Part shown: piece by piece, positions 24,761 through 34,432 of the stretch
How the letters are laid out: each line of letters starts with the position of its first letter
How positions within the stretch are numbered: position 1 is the first letter of the stretch
Origin: Wallemia ichthyophaga EXF-994
Lineage: Eukaryota; Basidiomycota; Wallemiomycetes; Wallemiales; Wallemiaceae
Reading direction: 5' to 3'
DNA length: 64,000 bases
NCBI RefSeq assembly: GCF_000400465.1
Contig: NW_008806285.1
Coordinates: 186,001-250,000 of the forward strand
The notes under the pieces: model-generated
The model's database searches: none
The model's input: the letters and a program-made list of their open reading frames with translations, nothing else
What the model was told of the DNA's origin: nothing
Program-made: the position numbers and the translations under genes

Positions 24761-27688
24761 TTACAATTGTTTCTTGCCTTCAACGTTTTGGTGACTTGAA
24801 GGATTAAAGTTGTTAGATTCACCGTTTGTGTTAAAGTTTAACAACTCTGAAGGCTCGCTTTCATTGTCAGATGTTGAGGCCTCGCTGTCAACTTCTGATT
24901 TGTTAAAGTCGTTAATTGGATTGAGTCGTTCAATGTTGCCCTGAGCCGTCGCATCAACCTGCTTAGACTCAAAATCGGAGTTTGTAGCGACACTAGCTGC
25001 ATCGAGTTGCTCGACGCTTTTTGTGTTCATTCTATTCATTTTCAAAGTGTCGCGTACCATATGTCTACCTTTCAAGATCTCCCGTTCTATCTTAAAGCGG
25101 TTTTCGACAATATGTAGTTTCGGCCACGTTGCCAACTGCCCCATTTTCATCATGCGTCTGTTGAAAGTGAGCAACGTTATTTAGTAATTGCAACAACTCA
25201 CTTTAGTTCAGGCCTATCAGGATCCGACAATATATGGATCCAATCTAAAAACCTTGTCCGTGGCCAAATAGTTATGCTACCTTCAAACTGAGAGCTATAA
25301 GTTAGAGTTTTGAAATTCAGTAAACAAACAAACCTTTTGAAGAAATACAGATGAAAAATCCGTTGCTAATATCTCTGGCATTAATTCCAAGTCTCTAATA
25401 ACCTATTATTCGTAAGATTTTTGTTCTGTGGAATACCTCATCAACAACTAACTTTTAAATTTTTGCTTAATTCCAGTTTGAGGTAGGATTCAGCTGCCTA
25501 GTGAATTGTGAGATTGATTGAAATACGCGGTAAATGCCCTTACAGCTAAAAAGAATCCACCACGCCATCCTTGACCTCTACGGTGAGCAACAGGTTTACC
25601 AGCAGATCCTAAAAGATATTAGTCAATTGAAATGATGCGAAACACATTTAACACCTCTTGGAGCGTAGAAAAACAAGTGAACATGAGGGTTTACTTGGGA
25701 CACAATAGCGTGGTTGACTAAAGAGTATTAGAAATGCGAGTAGCGGAATAGTTATACTAAAGTACCATTATAAACTAACAGCTCAAATTAGAGAAAATAA
25801 AACCAATTGAAAGCTGAACTTACGAAGGTTTAACGACTGTAATGGTATATCAACTCTAATAGAACCATCCTTAAATCTAGCACCAAGACTAAAAGGCTCA
25901 ATTGATCCATCTTTACATTTGCGCATCAGGACAACTGGTGGAAGGATCTAGAGTTTGTCAAATTTTGCATCTACGCGCAAAGATAGACATACACCTGGAA
26001 CTGCTGCAGATCTATTCAAATAAATAAGTGAAAAGACTGAACAATAAGTAAAAAAGACTGAAAACGAACTTACGCGATAATGGCTGACCAAATTACGCAG
26101 TCGGGCGCTGTTAGATGATTTAAAATCTTTGTGGGACTGTGTCTATCAGATGGGGTAACAGATATATTCAAAGATCTCCCTGTTCGCTCGTAGGCGTCTT
26201 GAAATGTCATTGTACCTCTAGTGAAAAACATGGACTGTTTTTAAATTAGTCAAATCAAAAGATATGGGATCATCTAACCAACCTTCTCCGCCCAAGCTAT
26301 TGTGTCAAAACGAGCACCCGTGCGCCACCATCTCGGGAACCAAACAGAGAAGGAATCTTCGCAAGCTTTAATCTTATCTGCTAGTTCTGGTCTGGTATAT
26401 GGTCAGAACAGGACGCGCTGTGAACATGAACATGCTTTAATAATCGAGAAAGTTCCTTATCAGTGCGTGTTGCACAAAACGCTGCCACTAATCCACCTGC
26501 AGATGTACCAGTTATCACTCTAGGTAACAAGCCAGCTTCCAGAAATGCCTTAAGAACACCAAAGTGATAGCTTTTCAGACATGTAAGCAGAATTAAAGTT
26601 TGATCGTGCAGCTTACTATCCAAAGGAACCTCCTCCAGACAGACAAAGTGCTGACTGACCAAAATTGCGGTTAAAGGATTTAAAAAGGATACGCTTCTGT
26701 TCGATAGAGACAGAGGGATGATCGCGAAGAGTAGAAAGGGACCTGCTGACTAGAAGACCTAAGCTTTTGTTGTAAAGAGAGTTGATAGCTCACCCTCATT
26801 GATGTAGTCTTCAATCAGGACTTTGCTGCCGTAGAATGTCTAAAATGGCATGAGTTTTTTTTTTATAGAGCTAAAAAGTAAAATCACACACTTCACTATA
26901 AAGACGCGAGCTCTCAGTACCAGCAAAGTTGTTTTTGATGCAAATTTCAAGAACACCTATCAGGCCCTGAATGTCATCATTTTGACGCTTGTCTTTTAAG
27001 GAGGACAAGACCTAGAAATATAAGTAGAGGATAGTAGGAATGAAGAAGCTTACTTTCTGAACGAGTAAGGAATCATAGTAAATGCCGCTGTGATTATCGC
27101 TTTTCCATTTCTCGAGATCCAGATAGTGATCCATTTCAACGGCAGCTTTCTTCCAATCATGGAAATTGGTAGCATTTCTCATCTTTTGCCTTATAACAGC
27201 AGACTTGCCACGATCTGGAGGAGCTAATGAGTAGGTAAACAGGGGAATGAGGAATAACTGACGTTGAATAGCCCATTCCCAGAGATTTACGATTTGACGA
27301 ACAGAGACGTAGAATATGAATTCGATAGTGATAGTGAAGAAAAGGATGATGAGGAGGGGATATCTGATTGTAGTGTATCCCCAGCTAAAGCCAGAAGAAA
27401 CTTTGGGTTTACGTCTCCTGAGTTAGAGAGAGAGGATGAGAAAGAAGGAAGGGAAGGGGAAGAGACGTACCTCTTGACACGTTCATGTACAGGTGCAAAG
27501 TCGCTTAAAGCGGAAATGCGAGTGTCCTCATCGATGGAGTCAATTTGACTAAGGGCGAGTCTAAATGCTTGAATATGACTTTGAATGAGTTAGAATATGT
27601 ATAAATATATGATATTCTTATACCTTTGATCAATATAATCATTATTGAGCTCATCATCAAGCTTATCAATCGATTTTAGTGATGGCAT
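24761..27688 (-). CDS. Patatin-domain triacylglycerol lipase, TGL4/TGL5-type
   Basis: A gene with many introns (about a dozen, exons not all resolved) ending at 24761. After an N-terminal MPSLKSIDKLDDELNND comes a predicted membrane-embedded stretch (IRYPLLIILFFTITIEFIF, about 27300-27360), then the lipase-upstream DUF3336 region (DRGKSAVIRQKMRNATNFHDWKEAA). The patatin domain has the oxyanion LCLSGGGSFG, YHFGVLKAFLEAGLLPRVI, the nucleophile GTSAGG (about 26500) and the catalytic Asp motif DGSIE (about 25905). The C-terminal 100 residues are acidic and disordered. S. cerevisiae Tgl3-5 are lipid-droplet TAG lipases, Tgl4 and Tgl5 being closest in layout. The start codon lies only 35 bp downstream of the NHP2 stop codon, on the same strand. 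Confidence 0.85.
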
Positions 27689-27723
27689 CGAGTTTTAAAC
27701 AGATAAATTATCAATAAAATATT

Positions 27724-28372
27724 TTAGAAAGCTATTTTAGTATCCAAATCTTTGACTTCGCTTTCAACTTCCTCGTAGATCACTTTCCATTCTTCAAGCT
27801 TTTCCTTTGAATCTTCTTCACCTTTCTTTGATTTCGCTGACTTTGGTACGACCATCATACAGCTCGTTGGTCTCTTTGTACCAGAAGCTTCACCTAATTC
27901 TTCTTTGCTTGCGACGAATACGTATGGAATGGCAGATTCCTCACAAAGTACGGGGATGTGTGTTAGAATATCAATTGGTGATATGTTAGCAGCCATGATG
28001 ACCACGCTTTGATATGCTTAATGTCTTGTAACTCATGAACAACATAACTCACCCCTTCTCACCCTTCTTTACACCTTTAACAACTTCCTTCACACCACGA
28101 CGAAGATTACGAGTTTTTGCACCTTTTTTTTATTAAATTTTGTGTAACGCTGCTTAAATGATAATCAAACCTTTCTTTACACACTTGTGCACTTTCTTTG
28201 CCAATTTTTTACCTGCTAGTGGATGTGCTATCGGCGATAAACTTTCCATTGGAATTTCATCTTCCTCAGTCTTTGATTTTTTAGATTCCTTCTTAGGGCT
28301 GTCCACTGTAGCAGCTTCAGCATCATCCGCAGTAACCGATTTCCTCTTCTTCTTGGTCTCGTCTTTAGCCAT
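27724..28372 (-). CDS. NHP2: H/ACA snoRNP protein NHP2
   Basis: Three exons (28171..28372, 28053..28122, 27724..28006) give 184 aa. A Lys/Glu-rich N-terminal tail (KKKRKSVTADDAEAA) precedes the L7Ae/L30e fold: PLAGKKLAKKVHKCVKKGAK, TRNLRRGVKEVVKGVKKGEKG, VVIMAANISPIDILTHIPVLCEESAIPYVFVASKEELG. The RGVKEVVK and ISPIDILTHIP blocks fit Nhp2 specifically, as opposed to Snu13 or L8. It functions in pseudouridylation guide snoRNPs and rRNA processing in the nucleolus. A C-terminal acidic extension (about 50 residues, GEEDSKEKLEEW...) is longer than in S. cerevisiae Nhp2 (156 aa). Confidence 0.92.
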
Positions 28373-28959
28373 TTGTGATTGTTTGAGTGGAAGGAGTGTA
28401 AGCTTAATTCAGCGAAACCCTAAGATGGGTTCCCGGGCGGGTGAAATTTAAAATTGACGGAGGAAAATAAGCTGAACGAGCTCATATTTTACGGTGGGTG
28501 AGGTGAAAATTTTCGGCTAAGCGACCATATGCTAGTAATTCTGGACGAAACGAGAAAATTTTTATCAAAAAGGAAAACTAGTGTGAAAGCAAAATATAGA
28601 ACGAATATAGAATGATTACAAAGTTTAAAAAATAAAGAGATTTACACTTGGTTACGCATGTGTTCGACTTCTGGGAAGAAATGAGGCCATCGGGGAGAAA
28701 CAGGTCGGATAACAAAAAGGCGCAGCCACAATCACTTAGTTGATAAATATGACTTATGCAGGAGAGCCATTTCCTTGTCTAACCTCACTATAACATCTTG
28801 CAAATGGCTTCAAACGTTCAATGAAGGGAGAAGATTATCACCAGGGAATTGGATTAATTATTTCGAATTACTATATAAATTATTTATTATTTATAATCAT
28901 ATTCATATTCATGTTTATCTTCTGTTACTTAATCATTCACTCTCATCACCCTCCCAGAA
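28373..28959. promoter_or_regulatory. Divergent NHP2/GET4 intergenic region
   Basis: 587 bp between the start codons of NHP2 (minus) and GET4 (plus). It must contain both promoters. The right half is strongly AT-rich (28850-28930). I see no ORF of interest, no RNA gene and no clear factor site. Confidence 0.4.
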
Positions 28960-30181
28960 ATGCTCGACAAGTCTTTAAAATCTATCCTTGTTTGTAATTA
29001 TTTTATCATAATTACCCTTCTCATTCCTATCTCAGCCTTTATTGGATAGCGGCGATCACTACGGCGCTCATCAACGTACTAGAACTGCCGCTGCCAGGTT
29101 ATCCAGGAATGGCATTCAAGGTCAATATACTGCTATCGAATTGCTTTTCATCGTTTCAAAGTCTTTACTCGAAAAGTCTCAATGGGCTTCCGGCGTAGAC
29201 GTTTCTATCATGATGATTGATGCTATGGCTAAATTAGAGGCTCCTTGGGAGCCTACTCACAAAGCTCACGTTACTCAATTGATTGGATTATGTACCTCTC
29301 AATCTACTTGGAGGAAAAAGCTTATCGACGCTGCCATATCGTCTGTCTTACCTCTTTTTTGTCTTCTTTCGCTTATGTCACTTTAGTTCCAGCGCGAAAT
29401 CTTTCAATATACCCTCCGGTCATCCTGATATTCTTCAATACATAGGTAATCTCTACTACAAAGGTATTTTACATTTTCTTTCTCTTGATTTTTCTTATCT
29501 TCATTCCGTCCAGAATCTTCATTTAACGTGGCAGAACATTACTTGATGCTTGCTTCAAAAAAGGAATCTGCTACAATCCTTGCTAAAATGTACATGCAGT
29601 GGGCACTTTCCAACAATCAATATCATGACGATGTCGGCCGTTTTGCTTTGAGAGGTGTTCTTGGGTAAGTCATGCGTCTGAAAAAGCATGGATTACATTT
29701 CTAACTATCTTAATAGTTTCATATTAGCTGAACAAGTCGAATGTGCCATTACTTTTACTCTTAACTTTTTAATAGAGTTACAATTATCTCATCCTAACAC
29801 TATCCTTGAATCTCAACCTCTTGATGGCATAACTTTAACACAATCACATACCCTAAACTTCGCCCAACTAATCATTGCATGCATTCAAAGGAGCGGTACA
29901 TCAAATATTGCACAGGAGTGGAAGTCATTGGTAGATTATTATCGAAACTCTAGTTCCATTGTAAACACTCAACCTGTTACTCAAGTAGGTATTACTAGCG
30001 TTATATTTCAAGCTAATTAGTATAGGCTTGTGCAAAGATTGGTTCTCTCTACTTTGACATCAAACCAATGCAGTCCAGTGGTAACATGATGGATATCATG
30101 TCTTCTTTGCTCGGTGGTGCCCCTGCTCAATCAATTTCCAAACGTAAGTTGGCAAATACGTCAGTTGGTGAATTAGATTAG
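28960..30181 (+). CDS. GET4: GET4, guided entry of tail-anchored proteins
   Basis: Six exons (28960..28989, 29036..29340, 29387..29445, 29514..29664, 29717..29984, 30026..30181) give 322 aa. The first 10-codon exon (MLDKSLKSIL) joins in phase to PLLDSGDHYGAHQ, the opening helix pair of the Get4 alpha-solenoid. Other matches are YTAIELLFIVSKSLLEKSQ, NIPSGHPDILQY, FNVAEHYLMLASKKESAT and the C-terminal LYFDIKPMQSSGNMMDIMSSLLGG, which ends with the FxI.P....GNMxDM motif of fungal Get4. It bridges Get5 and Get3 in delivery of tail-anchored proteins to the ER. It points toward, and ends 136 bp before, the large inverted repeat. Confidence 0.92.
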
Positions 30182-30617
30182 ACTTGACTATTTTGTTTAA
30201 TTATACATACCGCATCCGCATCGAGGTTCAGTGAGATAGTGCTTTTGACTGTGACATTAAATGTTACTCATTGATTGGGGTTTCAGGCTTTTGAGAACCA
30301 CGCTTATTCAAAAAACTGTCCAAAATTACAATCAGAATGGATGCGTAAAAAAATTGATTAGCAAACTCAGCAAATTATTGAGGCTCGAATATATCTTGAC
30401 AGTGATTTATCTATAGTTGATGAATTGTATGTTACACAAAACATGGGCAAGAGTTAAAAATATATCATTAGACGCATTAACGCTTTTAAAGCACGGTGAA
30501 AGACATTTAACTTGCTGTTAGATTCTTGACACGCTAACTCTAGCCACATCACCTACCATACGTCCTTAATATCGCTCTTCTAGGATTTAAACCGCCGAAT
30601 GAAATCCATGACTATTC

Positions 30618-30655
30618 ATATTTATTCTGATCACGCCTTTGTTCAGAATAAATAT
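30618..30655. repeat. 13-bp perfect-stem hairpin in left arm
   Basis: ATATTTATTCTGA at 30618-30630 is the exact inverse of TCAGAATAAATAT at 30643-30655, with a 12-nt loop. The same structure is necessarily present in the right arm at 35980-36017. Confidence 0.85.
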
Positions 30656-30980
30656 AAAATTTACATATTATTGGTCTTCGCTGATTACACTTCTTTCTAT
30701 TTGATTGTTCGCTCGTTGAACAAACCATTCATTCCACAACCCAGCAGTCTAAACCAACATAATGGAAGAAGGTTGTAAAGAATTCTAACCGAGTAATATT
30801 CATAGAGAAAACGAAATACTTTTGTTAGGAACAACGGCTGAGAAAAGAATGATAAACAATACAGATATACACTTTGTGGAAAAATTTCGAAAGGCTGAAG
30901 GCTGATGGAAAGAAAAGTGACTAAATTATTGTTCGTAAATGACGGAACTAATCGAGCCTAAGTGAGGGTCTACCTCAAGA

Positions 30981-31527
30981 ATGAAGGACCTTGCACGCCC
31001 ACGGTTGAGGCATTTGGCATATCTGGCGGAGGTACACTTCCCAAGATGGGGTGGTCTTGCGCCAGTGCTCGAGGATCTCAAGCGAAACTGGCCAGGTGTT
31101 TCACCGGCTGACAGGACTAAGGGAAATCACCGCGTGCATGAACGAGGTACATGCTTTGCTTTCTTCTCCTCTTCCTCGCAGCTTATTAAACTTCTTACTT
31201 GTCTTGCGGGGTCTAAGCTTGCTTCAATGCTATCTTCTCTTCATTCTAGAAAAGGATGGGGGTCGTATTCTAGATGTCGTCGACCTCGCACTGCCCATCG
31301 TAATAGGGTGCGATTAGGGGCAAATAAAATTATTGAATGAAGAGCAATTGAAACAAGACTTCATAAAATTCAGGAGTCATTTTGCGATATTTAGGATGGA
31401 AATTTCACCTCCCGCTGAATCTACTAATCATGATGCCATAATTCGAACACTAGGATATGTTAAGGGAATATGTATCTATACTAATCACTATGCGTACTGC
31501 TTCCGGCTAACCTTATCTAGTATATAA
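30981..31527 (+). pseudogene. Unrecognised coding-like remnant inside the left arm
   Basis: Three overlapping or adjacent frames (30981-31340, 31051-31317, 31333-31527) are open in an otherwise stop-rich AT background, and this stretch is clearly richer in GC than its surroundings. Frame phases disagree, so no single protein results without a frameshift or intron. Helical-looking segments are VLEDLKRNW and LLNEEQLKQDFIKF. No protein family is recognised. The identical copy lies inverted at 35108-35654. It may be a decayed gene or chance. Confidence 0.3.
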
Positions 31528-32173
31528 TGTTTCCTAAGCTAAGCGCTTTGGCTTGGCTGATGCTTGTTCATGATCGTAAAGTGGTAGTGGTGCCAAACTA
31601 TAGAAAAGAGCCATGATTGTATGTCTTTCAAGTTTATTTGCAAGGATCACATTGACTGATCAATTCCCAGAACGTCGCTGGTGTATGATAACCACTGAGT
31701 TGATGCCGGCAGAAGGGAGTAAGTTTCATCAGAGTTTAACAAGTGCGTAAAAAAGTTTTGCAATCATAACAAAATCACATTTATTAATATCTCATAACAG
31801 TTTCACTGCGTTCGAGCCCCACAATAACTTCATCTTTTCTCCCTGAAAAGCTTCCTCATTGCGATTAGCAGGATGACGATAGGATAAATAGGAAAACAAG
31901 ATATATACTCGCTATAGGTAGCTGTAGAAGCAAGTAGAATTGCTACTTAGAGCTCAATTCATTAAGAAGAATTATTGACCGCTTTGGCGGCAAGAGCCCT
32001 ACGTCTATTAAAATCCAGAAAAATTAAAAAATTAACTAGCTAGCTAACCCAAGGTAGTCGCAATAGTCATTATCACTGTAATATTTAGAGCTTTGCAGAA
32101 AGAGGCATGTTTTCTCATTTTGCCAAGCCGACCACTAGACTAACCCTTATAGTTGACATCTGACCCTAACTTT

Positions 32174-32680
32174 TTCAAGGGCTGCTTAATATGAGTTTTT
32201 AAGGTTGTCTCCCTATTAAACTACATATATGGCTCAAATATTATTTCAAAGGTCGATAATTCTTTGAATTACTATGAAGGCTAAATAGTAAGTTTGAAGT
32301 GGAGCTCCAAAGTAAGTTACATAAAAAGCTCCCTATTTAATTTTCAAGGTGGCTTACGGGTCATTTTAAAGTGTGGCTAACTAGTAATATTCAAAGATGT
32401 CTTACTAGGAATGTTCAGGGGTGTCTCACTAAATATATCTCAATAGTAATTATTAATTTAAAAGTGTGAGTTATTGCGATATTTCTGAAGTAAATCACCG
32501 ACAATGTTCAAGGTTTCCTCGCCAATAATACCTAATAATGGCTTACTTTTAATTATAATAAATGTCTCATCAATTTCAAGAATCGATGGATCACTAGCAA
32601 AGTTAGGATGTGACTAATCATCAGCCAAAGTCAAGCAAGTGTGCCCAATAATTCAAAGGGAATATGAGCACACCCGAAGC
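32174..32680 (+). repeat. Degenerate 24-bp tandem array at left edge of core
   Basis: Successive units begin with TTCAAGG-like heptamers. Starts at 32343, 32366, 32390 and 32414 are spaced 23, 24 and 24 bp; two more at 32483 and 32507 are also 24 bp apart; the first two (32174, 32198) are 24 bp apart and cross the arm/core junction. A representative unit is TTCAAAGATGTCTTACTAGG followed by AATG. Units drift strongly toward 32680 (25-29 bp spacing). No long ORF follows the periodicity. Confidence 0.6.
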
Positions 32681-34432
32681 TGTTCTTGACCAGATGAGCT
32701 CCTATTAGAATTCCGGCGCATGATATACTACGGTTCATTCACATCAGTTAATCTTTCGAACACGATTGATACCACTAGAAACGCTAAATTTTACGACAGC
32801 ACATATGGAAACGGATTGCCATTTTCTTCATCGAGACAATTCATCAAAAAGGGTAAAATCAATCACAGACCGGCTAAGAACAACAAATTTATGACGTAGA
32901 AACTATAAAACAAGTTCCAAAGTGAAATGTTTCGCTGTTTCACGATATGACCAACCCAAATTGAGTGTCGATGCGTTGGTCTATTAAATCATGCTTGCAT
33001 AAAAAACAAAAAAGTTCTACCAAACAGATGAGAAGCAAATAAAACATGCAAACGTGCTTATCAGGGCAAAAAAAAACATTGCACCGTGCCGACTGCCAAA
33101 GTCCCAGGCGAAAAATGGAATTGGAAATGGTCAAAACATGCGTCAGTTGAAACAGGGTGATAGATCTCCATGCATTAATAAATATTAGATAATGAAAATA
33201 TGAACAATGAGACAAAAACACAAACGGACACAAAAAAAGCCATGGAATGAAACTGTTCAACTTCTTCCATTTTGTTAAGTACATAAAAATCTGTAATGAT
33301 ATGCAACAAAATGTCCCCCGTTTGAAATCAATTGAAAACAACGAAGACCTAAGAAAGTAATGTTATAGAATGACCAAGAACGTATCAGCTACTTTGCGGT
33401 TATATAAGTTGAAGATACTGTTACAGGAGGGCAACGTCAATTCTTTGTAAGCCGATTAAAGACGATGGCATCCTTATACTTGATTTAAACTTTTCTAAAA
33501 ATCAAGCTGGTTGGTATATTTTTCTTTTGAAAGTCTTGGAGTAAATATTGTCAAGTAGCAATAATCACTGAAATATTAATAATATACAAATTAATGTAAA
33601 AAAGTTTGGCACTAAAACAAGTTAATTCAAGGACAAAAAAACATCACTTTCCATTTAAGTAATTGCGTTAGCTGCGATAACATAGCATTACAGTTAAACT
33701 TAAATTGTTCATTTTTAAATATTAATCGAGAGTCCGAACTTTTCTCCTTTTCACGTAGTGGCTTTTTGAAAAACGTTTTCCAACGAAGGAAAAGTAGGTC
33801 TCGAAGAATTATTCATCATTGAGAGCAATTTTGCTAATTGTCAAGCTCAACAGTTAGAGTATTTGGTTTATGTTCATCTTTTATGTCAAAAGAGATTTGC
33901 TAACTCGGATGTAAAAACAAATTGAAGTTTAGCAAAATAATGAATAAATCTTAATTTATGGCAAAATTAACGCTCAAAAAAAGAACATTTCTTCCACCTA
34001 CTTCGGCAGTGAAAGTAAATTTATAATAAATATTTATGAAATCATGCCAATACTGTCATTACATATATTTGCATATTTTTGCATAGCGAATTTCTAGATT
34101 CTTATGAACCAGGTTCTGAGTAGCTTTAAAGAGAGACAAAATTCCAAAATTTACCCCTATTGAAGTTTCTTTGCCTTTCTTCAAGGTCGCGTAGATATTA
34201 AGGTTTTCTTTTAATTTGGTACATGATTATTTACAGGCAATTTGCTATCCCTCCTTGACAAAAAAAAAAAAATTGTATTCAGACAATGAATGGGTAACGA
34301 AGTCCGCTACAACATAGCGATGTTCTCATTTATTTTGGACAACCTAGATGTGGTGTCATTATCCCATTATTATAACTTTAAAATCGTCTAGTTACTTCGT
34401 CAAAGCAGACATCACTTTACAAACTTTACAAG
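32203..34432. other. AT-rich, gene-free core between the inverted arms (candidate centromere core)
   Basis: 2,230 bp of unique, conspicuously AT-rich sequence with many A or T runs (for example a run of 13 A at 34260-34272). Apart from the degenerate array on its left side, I find no gene. The one frame of 133 codons (32940-33341, minus) is hydrophobic and low in complexity, as expected of AT-rich noncoding DNA. The core has no conserved protein domain, tRNA or terminal repeat of its own. Confidence 0.6.

Larger units (their letters stand above)
30318..32202 (+). repeat. Left arm of 1,885-bp inverted repeat
   Basis: This arm is the reverse complement of 34433..36317. Both ends are sharp: outside 30318 and inside 32202 the match stops abruptly. 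Arm lengths are equal (1,885 bp each) and the symmetry sum of paired positions is constant (66,635) wherever I tested it, so no net indel exists. The only mismatch I noticed is 32188 (A) against 34447 (C on plus, so G when inverted). The arm contains a GC-richer island at about 30980-31330 with broken open frames of 119, 88 and 64 codons in different phases, which I do not recognise, and a 13-bp-stem hairpin at 30618-30655. Confidence 0.95.

Noticed and set aside
27264-27548. 94-codon acidic plus-strand frame (DSDSEEKDDEEG)
   Set aside because: It is antisense to the spliced exon of the TGL-type lipase that encodes the hydrophobic IRYPLLIILFFTITIEF segment and the RVKR junction; the minus-strand reading has family support.
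31801-31830. TTCGAGCC in the repeat arm as a tRNA T-loop
   Set aside because: The flanking 5-nt segments are not complementary and no anticodon or acceptor stem can be drawn upstream.
32940-33341. 133-codon minus-strand frame in the core
   Set aside because: Hydrophobic, Phe/Leu/Cys-rich composition typical of AT-rich noncoding DNA, no recognisable domain, no sensible start context.
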